DNA of 44,512 nucleotides from Lysobacteraceae bacterium PS02340 (lineage in GTDB: Bacteria; Pseudomonadota; Gammaproteobacteria; Xanthomonadales; Xanthomonadaceae). The position numbers and the translations under genes were made by a program. The notes beneath the pieces were generated by a model. That model saw only the letters and a list, made by a program, of their open reading frames with translations, made no database searches and was not told the origin of the DNA. The first letter of the stretch is position 1, and every line of letters starts with the position of its first letter. Below are positions 38,287 through 44,512 of the stretch, piece after piece. The stretch is taken from contig JASCOC010000025.1 of assembly GCA_029959605.1 (NCBI GenBank), forward strand, positions 1-44,512. The letters are read 5' to 3'.

Positions 38287-38362
38287 CCGGATGTCGCCTG
38301 CGTTCACGTCGTCCGCATGTGGCGTGCCCACACTGCGCAATCCGCCGCCGCCGAGCATCCGC

Positions 38363-38776
38363 ATGTCGAACCCGTTCCGTACCGTGTTCCCGGTCGTGCT
38401 GCTGGCCTTCGCCATGACGCATGCGACATCTGCGGTCGCCGACGACGCGTCTGCTGGTTTCGCCCGCTGCATGGATGCGGCTGAGGGTGTGACCGTCGAT
38501 ATGCTCAACTGCATCGATGCCGAGACGTCACTGCAGGATGCGCGCCTCAACAGCGAGTACCGGCGAACCTTGGCCGCCATCACGACGCGACAGCAGGCAC
38601 GACTGCGCACGGCGCAACGATTGTGGGTGCAGTACCGCGACGCGAACTGCGCGTTTCTGGCGGATCCGGAAGGTGGCACCCTGGCGACGGTGATGTCGGT
38701 CGACTGCAGGCGTCAGATGACTACCGAGCGCGCGAGCGAACTGGCGCGGTTGCGGGATCAGACCCGGGTGTCGTAG
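38363..38776 (+). CDS. Secreted LprI/DUF1311-type protein
   Basis: 137 residues from ATG 38363: signal peptide (about 1-24, VFPVVLLAFAMTHATSAVA), then the DUF1311 pattern of Cys and aromatic residues: CMDAAEGVTVDMLNCIDAE, LQDARLNSEYRRTLAAI, LRTAQRLWVQYRDANCAF and a final Cys in SVDCRRQ, allowing two disulfides. Some relatives inhibit lysozyme; others are uncharacterised. ATG 38291 would add 24 residues and weaken the signal peptide. No clear ribosome site. It ends 4 bp before the convergent HAD gene stop. Confidence 0.78.
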   Translation: MSNPFRTVFPVVLLAFAMTHATSAVADDASAGFARCMDAAEGVTVDMLNCIDAETSLQDARLNSEYRRTLAAITTRQQARLRTAQRLWVQYRDANCAFLADPEGGTLATVMSVDCRRQMTTERASELARLRDQTRVS

Positions 38777-38780
38777 TCGA

Positions 38781-39473
38781 TCAGTCCGGCTGCGCCGCCA
38801 CCAGCCAGGGCACAAGCAGCGCCTGCGCTTCTTCGAGCGACCCCACGATGCGATGCCCGAGCGCGCGCACGGCATCGTCCGGCGCCAGCAGATCCGGCAC
38901 CTGCACCGCGGTCATGTCCGCAGCGAGCGCGGCGCGCACGCCGGTTGGCGAATCCTCCAGCACCAGGCACTGCGCCGGCGACACGCAGAGACGTTCGGCG
39001 GCGAGCAGATAGACATCGGGCGCAGGCTTGGGCTGCGCGACGTCGCTGCTGGTGCAGACCACATCGAAATAGTCGAGCAGGCCTGCCGCTTCGAGCTTGC
39101 GCTGCGCCAGCGGTGATCGCGTCGACGTCGCGACCGCGCGTGGCATGGCGTGCGCGGCGAGCAGATCCAGCAACGCGACGATGCCCGGGCGATGCGGCAC
39201 GCCGCGCTCCGCGGCCGCGACATAGCGTGCATGTCCGTCGGCGAGCAACGCCTCCGCCGCCACGTCGCCGATGTGCGCGCCGAGGCGCGCACGGCACACG
39301 GCTTCGGTATGGCCGATCAGGCACAGCCACCAGTCCGGATCGATGTCTGCGCGATGATCGAGTGCCGCAGCGCGCAGCGATTCGAGAATCGCGCGCTCGC
39401 TGTCGAGCATCAGCCCGTCCATGTCGAAGATCACCGCCGCGGGCCGGAACGGCAGCGGCGCGATCTCAGCCAT
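38781..39473 (-). CDS. HAD-superfamily phosphatase (beta-phosphoglucomutase-like)
   Basis: 230 residues. Motif I FDMDGLMLDSE with nucleophile Asp17 and Asp19, a helical cap (about 28-95), motif II TSTRS, motif III Lys in AQPKPAPDVY and motif IV LEDSPTGVRAA. This is subfamily IA; relatives act on sugar phosphates or phosphoglycolate. The substrate is not predictable. Its start overlaps the end of rsuA by 8 bp, so it is third in the rsmC-like/rsuA operon. Confidence 0.88.
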   Translation of the reverse strand: MAEIAPLPFRPAAVIFDMDGLMLDSERAILESLRAAALDHRADIDPDWWLCLIGHTEAVCRARLGAHIGDVAAEALLADGHARYVAAAERGVPHRPGIVALLDLLAAHAMPRAVATSTRSPLAQRKLEAAGLLDYFDVVCTSSDVAQPKPAPDVYLLAAERLCVSPAQCLVLEDSPTGVRAALAADMTAVQVPDLLAPDDAVRALGHRIVGSLEEAQALLVPWLVAAQPD

Positions 39474-40173
39474 GGGCGGCCATCAGCCTCTCGATATCGG
39501 CGGCGTCGAGCGCACGCCACTCGCCTTCCGGCAGATCATCGAGCGCGAGTCCGCCGACGCGGCTGCGATGCAGCGCGACGACGTGGTTGCCGACCGCGGC
39601 GAACATGCGCCGCACCTGGTGATAACGGCCCTCGGTGATGGTCAGTCGCGCCTGCGTCGGCGACAGCACGTCGAGCACCGCGGGTTTGAGCGGCGTGTTG
39701 TCCGCCTCCAGCAGCATCGCGCCGCTGGCGAACAGCACGGCCTCGTTGCCGCGCAACGGCTCGGCGAGCGTGGCCTCGTAGACCTTCGGCAGTGCAGCCT
39801 TCGGCGAGATGATCCGGTGAAGCAACTGGCCATCGTCGGTGAACAGCAGCAGGCCGCTGGTCTCGCGATCGAGTCGACCCACCGACGACAGCACCGGCGA
39901 TCGCAGCCGGAAACGCGGCGGCAACAGGTCGTAGACCAGGCGTCCGGTGTCCTTGGTCGAACAGGTGTAGCCGGGCGGCTTGTGCAGCAGCAGCGTCAGG
40001 CCGAGCGGCGGATCGAGCGGTTCGCGGTCGACGCGCACGTCGGCATGGCCGACCTGATCGTCGGCATACAGCACATCGCCGGCCGCATCGGTGACCCGGC
40101 CTTCGCGGAACATCCACGCGACCTGCTTGCGGCTGCCATAGCCGAGATTGGCGAGCAGTTTGACCAGCTTCAT
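39466..40173 (-). CDS. rsuA: 16S rRNA pseudouridine synthase
   Basis: RsuA makes pseudouridine 516 in 16S rRNA during 30S assembly. 235 residues: S4-type RNA-binding domain at 1-45 (MKLVKLLANLGYGSRKQVAWMF), catalytic domain with VGRLDRETSGLLLFT and catalytic Asp102 (the same position as in E. coli RsuA), and ITEGRYHQVRRMFAAVGN. It is distinguished from RluB/E/F by overall size and by the DGQL, KVYEATL blocks, though subfamily assignment is not absolute. Start ATG 40173 overlaps the upstream stop as ATGA. Confidence 0.88.
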   Translation of the reverse strand: MKLVKLLANLGYGSRKQVAWMFREGRVTDAAGDVLYADDQVGHADVRVDREPLDPPLGLTLLLHKPPGYTCSTKDTGRLVYDLLPPRFRLRSPVLSSVGRLDRETSGLLLFTDDGQLLHRIISPKAALPKVYEATLAEPLRGNEAVLFASGAMLLEADNTPLKPAVLDVLSPTQARLTITEGRYHQVRRMFAAVGNHVVALHRSRVGGLALDDLPEGEWRALDAADIERLMAAHG

Positions 40174-41234
40174 GCGCGCTGCCTCGCCGGCGTCGCACGG
40201 GCGCGCACCGCGTGGATCACTTTGAAGGCGCCGCTGGACGCGACCTCGTTGACCTCGCTGAAACGCGCATCGAGCACTTCCTCGTACGGCAGATGCCGGT
40301 TGGCGACCAGCCACAACGCGCCGCCCGGCTTCAACGCGTCCGCGGCGGCACCGATGAACGCGCGACCGATGTCGGGTCGGCCTTCGCGGCCGTGTGCATG
40401 GAACGGCGGATTGCTGACGATGAAGTCATAGCTCTGCGGCACGCCGGTGGTGACGTCGTGCCAGTGATAAGCCAGCGTCGCGCCCGCGCCGAGTGCGGAG
40501 AGATTCTGGCGCGCCAGTGTCAGCGCGCGGCCTTCGGCTTCGAAGACGTCCAGCGCAGTGATGCCCTTGCAATGCTGCAGCAGTTCGGCCGACAGGTACC
40601 CGTAGCCGGCGCCCAGATCGGCGCCGCGCCCGGCCAGCGTGGTCGGCAGGTGCGAGGCCAGCAGCGCGGATGCGGGATCGATGCGGTCCCAGGCGAACAC
40701 GCCCGGGCGGCTCTGGAAACGGCCTCCGAGCACGGCGCGCGGACGGTCCAACGTGGCCCAGGTCTCGACCAGTGCGGTGTCGACGGTGTCGCCGGCCTGC
40801 GCCCAGAACACGCGGCATTTGTGCTTCGACAGCGCGCCGATGTTGCCGGCGAGACGGGCGAGATCGTCCTGCGCGGACTTCGCGCCCTCGTCGTTGGACA
40901 CGCTGGCCAGCACCCAGCCGCCCGGTGTCACGGCCTGCAGCGCGCGCGCCAGTACCGCGCGCGATTCGTCACGCTGACGCGGCGGCAGCACCAGCACCAG
41001 CGGTCTGCGCGGCAATGCGACATCCCCGTCGTCGCCGGGCAACACCTCGAGGCCGGCGCGCTGCAGGGCCACGTGCAGCGGCTTGAGGCTCTGTTCGCAG
41101 ACCAGGCCCGGCCAGCGCCCACCGGTCGTCGGCACGCCCGGACGCGCGCGCAGGAACAGCGCACCCGCGTCGGGCCAGGCGAGCTGACGCTGTTCGAGCG
41201 GCAGGAACAGGGCATCGAGTGCAGGATCGGACAT
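40170..41234 (-). CDS. rsmC: RsmC/RlmG-type rRNA guanine-N2 methyltransferase
   Basis: 354 residues in a duplicated layout: a degenerate N-terminal methyltransferase-like half (about 1-165, ending KCRVFWAQ) and an active C-terminal Rossmann half, with the SAM site GADLGAGYGYLSAELL and the N2-guanine catalytic motif IVSNPPFHAHG. RsmC modifies G1207 of 16S rRNA; RlmG acts on G1835 of 23S. Length and the FQSRPGVFAWDRIDPAS block fit RsmC somewhat better. It starts at MSDPALDALF; the longer frame upstream is not supported. It heads an operon with rsuA, another 30S modification enzyme. Confidence 0.82.
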   Translation of the reverse strand: MSDPALDALFLPLEQRQLAWPDAGALFLRARPGVPTTGGRWPGLVCEQSLKPLHVALQRAGLEVLPGDDGDVALPRRPLVLVLPPRQRDESRAVLARALQAVTPGGWVLASVSNDEGAKSAQDDLARLAGNIGALSKHKCRVFWAQAGDTVDTALVETWATLDRPRAVLGGRFQSRPGVFAWDRIDPASALLASHLPTTLAGRGADLGAGYGYLSAELLQHCKGITALDVFEAEGRALTLARQNLSALGAGATLAYHWHDVTTGVPQSYDFIVSNPPFHAHGREGRPDIGRAFIGAAADALKPGGALWLVANRHLPYEEVLDARFSEVNEVASSGAFKVIHAVRARATPARQRA

Positions 41235-41385
41235 CGGTTCGGACAGGGTGGGACGGCCGTGGATTCTACCGGCCCCACCGGTACGCCGGCCGCGCCCGGC
41301 TCCGCACGCCACGCGAACGCAAGATTGATGAAACCGCAACATCGCCCTCTGCACGATGGCCGCGCCCCCCACAGAGGAGATGTCC

Positions 41386-41649
41386 ATGCCCATCCACGCC
41401 CTGTTCGTTGGCGGCACGATCGACAACAGCGAGCTCGATCTCGACGGTACCGAGCCGCCGCACCGCTACCCGCCCGACACCGGCGGCGGCCAGTCGCGGT
41501 ACCGCCTCCACGCGATCGGCAGGCGCGACGACGAGGTCGTCTACGCGGTCTACGGCGGGCCGGACATCGCGCATGAAGACGTGCAGCGCGTCAGCGAGGA
41601 GCGCGAGTACGCACGGCGGTTCGAGGCCGAGGAGACCATCGTCGGCTGA
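41386..41649 (+). CDS. Small hypothetical protein
   Basis: 87 residues: MPIHALFVGGTIDNSELDLDG, then Pro/Arg/Tyr-rich RYPPDTGGGQSRYRLHAIGRRDDEVVYAVYGG and an acidic helical tail. Strong G/C at third codon positions. ATG 41386 has AGGAG 6 bp upstream; an in-frame ATG at 41380 touches the ribosome site and is rejected. No signal peptide or membrane helix. I do not recognise the family. It stands alone between divergent rsmC-like and convergent permease genes. Confidence 0.72.
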   Translation: MPIHALFVGGTIDNSELDLDGTEPPHRYPPDTGGGQSRYRLHAIGRRDDEVVYAVYGGPDIAHEDVQRVSEEREYARRFEAEETIVG

Positions 41650-41692
41650 GCCCAGTGCGCGCCCGGCACTCGCTGCGGGGCGCGCATGGTCA

Positions 41693-44221
41693 TCACTCCT
41701 GCAACGCGCGCAGCGTCACCGACGGCGGCGCATCCAGCACCCTGCGCGTCGCCCACAAGCCGGCGAGCAGCGTCATCAGCACGCCGATACCGCCGCCGGC
41801 CGCGGCCAGTGCCCAGTTCGGTGTCCACGGCAGATCGAACACCCGCACCGCGATCACGCCGGCCAGTACCGAGGCCGCGATGGATGCGACGAGGCCGGCC
41901 AGCAGACCGATGGCCGCGAATTCCGAGGCCTGCGCCAGACGCAGCTGCGCCCGCTTGCCACCGAGCACGCGCATCACGCCGCCTTCGAGCAGGCGCTCGT
42001 CCTGGCTGGCGCTGACCGCCGCCAGCAGCACCAGCACGCCGGCGGCGAGCGAGAACCAGAACACCACCTGCACCACCGTCGACACCTGGTCGGCGGTGCT
42101 GCGCACCTGGGTCAGTACCGCGTCGATGTCGACCACCGACAGGTTCGGGAACCGCTGCACCAGATCGGCGGTGAAGCGCGGTTTGTCGGTCGGTACGCGC
42201 ACCGCGGTGATGTGGCTCGCCGGATACGCATCGAGCGCCCCGGGTGAGGCGACGACTAAGAAGTTCGGCCGGAAGCTTTCCCATTCGATGCTGCGGAAGC
42301 TGGTGATCGGCGCCTCGAACCGCTGGCCGGCGATGTCGAAAACGATGCGGTCGCCGAGCTGCCAGCCCAGATCCTTCGCGAAGCCTTCCTCGACCGAGAT
42401 CTCCGGCGTCGCCGGCGCGGTCTCGCCCCAGAACGTGCCGGCGGTGACCCGGTTGTCGTCGCGCAGATCGCTCTGCATCGACAGGTTGAACTCGCGCTCA
42501 GCGCGACGTTGCGCCTGGCGGTTCTGCGCCTCGTCGCCGCTGCGCCCGGCATAGTCTTCGCCGCGCACCGGCTCACCGTTCCGCTCGACCAGACGCGCGC
42601 GGATCATCGGGAACAGCACCGGTGCGTCGACGCCCTGATCGGCGATGAAGGCGCGCACGGGATCGAGCTGGTCGGGCTGCACGTTGATGATGAAGCGGTT
42701 CGGCGCATCCTGGCCAATCGCGAGCTGCCAGCGGTCGAGCAGATCGGTGCGCACGAAGGTCAGCAGCAGCAGCGCCATCAGGCCGAGGCCGAGCGCGGTG
42801 ACCTGGGCGACGCTGGTGCCGGCGCGCCGGCTCACATTGGCGAGGCCGTAGCGCAGGCTGCCGCGCAGCCGCGTGCGCAACGCGCGCACCAGCAGGATCA
42901 GACCCCAGGCCAACAGCGCGAGTACGGCGAACGTCGCCGCGATGCCCGCGAGCATCGCGCCGCCGAGCGTCGCCGAACCCGCCTTCCACCACAGCAGCGC
43001 GGCGAGACCGACGAACCCGGCGCCGCCGACCAGCCACGCACTCGGCTCGAAGCCACCGAGATCACGCCGCAGCACGCGCAACGCCGGCACGCGACGCAGC
43101 GCGAGCACCGGCGGCGCACCAAACACCATCAGCACGACGAGGCCGACGCCGTAGCCCTGCAGCGCCGGCATCAGCCCGGCTGACGGGATCGACAGGCCCA
43201 GCAGCGATTCCAGCCAGCGGCCGATGCCCCACTGCAGACCGAAGGCGATGACCACGCCCAGCGTGCAGGCGATCACGCCGAGCAGCAGCAGTTCGCCGAC
43301 GTGGATGCCCACCAGCGTGCGCTGCTGCGCACCCATGCAACGCATGACCGCGACGGACGTCAGATGCCGCGCCGAATGCTGACGCGCGGCCATCGCGACG
43401 GCGACCGCGGCGAGGATCACCGACACCAGCGCAGCGAGGCCGAGAAAGCGGCCGGCGCGATCGAGCGAGGAGCGCACTTCCGGACGCGCGTCGCCAATGG
43501 TCTCCACGCGCTGGCCGCGGCCGAGATTCGCGCGCGCGGCGGTGGCGAAACCATCGACGGCGTTCGCGTCACCGGCGATCACCAGGCGATAACGGATGCG
43601 ACTCCCTGGCTGGATCAGGCCAGTGGCTTCCAGGTCGGACAGGTGCAGGAAGACCTTCGGCGCGACGTTGAAATAGTCGATCGACGCATCCGGTTCCTGC
43701 AGCACCAGCGCAGTCAGGCGGAAGCTGCGGTCGCCCAGGAACACGGTGTCGCCGACCGACGCGCCCAGCGTGTCGGCGCCTGCGCGGCTCATCCACGCGG
43801 TGCCGGGTTCGGGCACGGCCTCGGCATCGCGCTCGACGCCATCGCCGCCGGCGATGCGGAAACTGCCACGCAACGGAAAGCCGTCGCCGAGCGCGCGCAC
43901 GTCGCCCAGCTGCAACGTCGCGGTGTCGCCCGCGCCGACGCGGATCATGCTGTCGAGTTCGATGGTGTCGACGGCTTCCAGACCCGCAGCCTTGGACGCC
44001 TCGCGGATCGCGCCTTCGATCGGCGCATCGCCGCGCACCACCGCATCGCCACCGAGCAGACGGTTGGCTTCGATCGCCAGCGCGCGCTCGGCGCGATCGG
44101 TGACGAAGCCGACCGCCGTCACCGCGACGACGGCGAGCACCAGCGCGGCGAACAGGATGCGGATGTCGCCGGCCTTGAAATCGCGGCGCAGCTGGCGCCA
44201 CGCGAGCGCGGCGGTCCTCAT
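41693..44221 (-). CDS. ybbP: YbbP-type ABC transporter permease
   Basis: 842-residue permease with two FtsX modules. Helix 1 (about 20-42), a first periplasmic domain (about 50-260), three helices (RFLGLAALVSVILAAVAVAMA; LLLLGVIACTLGVVIAFGL; GVGLVVLMVFGA), a further membrane pair (about 395-445), a second periplasmic domain (about 500-700) and three final helices. This duplicated layout is that of E. coli YbbP, whose ATPase YbbA is encoded next to it, as here (ATGA overlap). In E. coli the operon also includes TesA, absent here. Probably moves lipids or envelope components; the substrate is unproven. Confidence 0.88.
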   Translation of the reverse strand: MRTAALAWRQLRRDFKAGDIRILFAALVLAVVAVTAVGFVTDRAERALAIEANRLLGGDAVVRGDAPIEGAIREASKAAGLEAVDTIELDSMIRVGAGDTATLQLGDVRALGDGFPLRGSFRIAGGDGVERDAEAVPEPGTAWMSRAGADTLGASVGDTVFLGDRSFRLTALVLQEPDASIDYFNVAPKVFLHLSDLEATGLIQPGSRIRYRLVIAGDANAVDGFATAARANLGRGQRVETIGDARPEVRSSLDRAGRFLGLAALVSVILAAVAVAMAARQHSARHLTSVAVMRCMGAQQRTLVGIHVGELLLLGVIACTLGVVIAFGLQWGIGRWLESLLGLSIPSAGLMPALQGYGVGLVVLMVFGAPPVLALRRVPALRVLRRDLGGFEPSAWLVGGAGFVGLAALLWWKAGSATLGGAMLAGIAATFAVLALLAWGLILLVRALRTRLRGSLRYGLANVSRRAGTSVAQVTALGLGLMALLLLTFVRTDLLDRWQLAIGQDAPNRFIINVQPDQLDPVRAFIADQGVDAPVLFPMIRARLVERNGEPVRGEDYAGRSGDEAQNRQAQRRAEREFNLSMQSDLRDDNRVTAGTFWGETAPATPEISVEEGFAKDLGWQLGDRIVFDIAGQRFEAPITSFRSIEWESFRPNFLVVASPGALDAYPASHITAVRVPTDKPRFTADLVQRFPNLSVVDIDAVLTQVRSTADQVSTVVQVVFWFSLAAGVLVLLAAVSASQDERLLEGGVMRVLGGKRAQLRLAQASEFAAIGLLAGLVASIAASVLAGVIAVRVFDLPWTPNWALAAAGGGIGVLMTLLAGLWATRRVLDAPPSVTLRALQE

Positions 44222-44512
44222 GCGGTCATCGCCTCGTCGGCGACCAGCCGCCCGCTGTCGATACGCAGGCGACGCTTGCAGCGCTGCGCCAGATGATCGT
44301 CGTGGGTGACCAGCACCAGCGTGGTGCCGGCATCGGCGTTGAGCGCGAACAGCAGTTCGATGATCGATTGCCCGGTCGCAGTGTCGAGATTGCCGGTGGG
44401 TTCGTCGGCGAACAGCAGCGACGGACGGGTCACGAACGCGCGCGCCAGTGCCACGCGCTGCTGCTCGCCGCCGGAGAGCTGGCGCGGGTAATGGCCGAGG
44501 CGCTCGGCCAGG
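44218..44512 (-). CDS. ybbA: YbbA-type ABC ATPase, N-terminus cut by window end
   Basis: Partial gene: the last 97 codons are visible. From the window edge it reads LAERLGHYPRQLSGGEQQRVALARAF (signature motif), then SLLFADEPTGNLD (Walker B) and VTHDDHLAQRC (switch His). Walker A lies beyond the window. This is a MacB/LolD-class ATPase whose stop overlaps the permease start by 4 nt, so the two form a transporter operon. Confidence 0.92.
   Translation of the reverse strand, partial: LAERLGHYPRQLSGGEQQRVALARAFVTRPSLLFADEPTGNLDTATGQSIIELLFALNADAGTTLVLVTHDDHLAQRCKRRLRIDSGRLVADEAMTA

Overview
The window looks like a chromosomal segment from a high-GC gammaproteobacterium of the Xanthomonadaceae/Lysobacteraceae (Lysobacter/Luteimonas/Xanthomonas type). 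This rests on the very high G+C at third codon positions, the gene families present (AceF with two lipoyl domains, an LpdA carrying its own lipoyl domain, YajQ, a DUF1415 protein, a lipase/ankyrin-lipoprotein pair) and the atp-glmU-glmS gene order. No tRNA, rRNA, IS element, prophage or CRISPR array is visible inside the window. A consensus-like promoter at the extreme left points out of the window, probably into a stable-RNA operon.

Layout. 1-2145: promoter leaving the window, then glmS (minus strand) with a hairpin terminator and a TAGAAT -10 box. 2484-10209: an accessory export block on the plus strand. It has a near-perfect sigma-54 promoter, an HlyD/MacA-like adaptor, a possible 66-residue protein, a MacB-type ATPase, two FtsX/MacB-type permeases, a sigma-54-dependent response regulator and a short membrane-anchored histidine kinase. 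10275-14225: secreted protein of unknown function, glmU (minus), GtrA-like membrane protein, DmpA-type P1-family peptidase (minus). 14353-21630: complete atpIBEFHAGDC operon on the minus strand with a recognisable promoter.

21631-29351: an intergenic segment with an orphan plus-strand intrinsic terminator, an outer-membrane beta-barrel gene, then lpdA, a GNAT-nitrilase gene and aceF on the minus strand (no aceE here), and an OmpW-like gene. 29391-33536: two inner-membrane proteins, a YahK-like alcohol dehydrogenase broken by one amber codon, yajQ and a DUF1415 gene. 33591-36766: lipase with a Gln-rich tail overlapping an ankyrin-repeat lipoprotein, a probable antibacterial effector-immunity pair. 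36904-38286: Zn/Cd-type cation diffusion facilitator coupled to an SmtB-like ArsR repressor behind an AT-rich promoter/operator. 38363-44512: LprI-like secreted protein, rsmC-like/rsuA/HAD operon, a small hypothetical protein, and a YbbA/YbbP-type ABC transporter cut by the window end.

How it fits together. The housekeeping skeleton is energy generation (ATP synthase, pyruvate dehydrogenase E2/E3) and UDP-GlcNAc synthesis (glmU, glmS). The order atp-glmU-glmS known from E. coli is kept, but accessory genes sit in both junctions. The most distinctive part is the self-contained sigma-54 export module: the regulator has a GAYTGA sigma-54 contact loop, and the -24/-12 promoter lies just ahead of the first transporter gene. 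The second is the lipase/ankyrin-lipoprotein pair.
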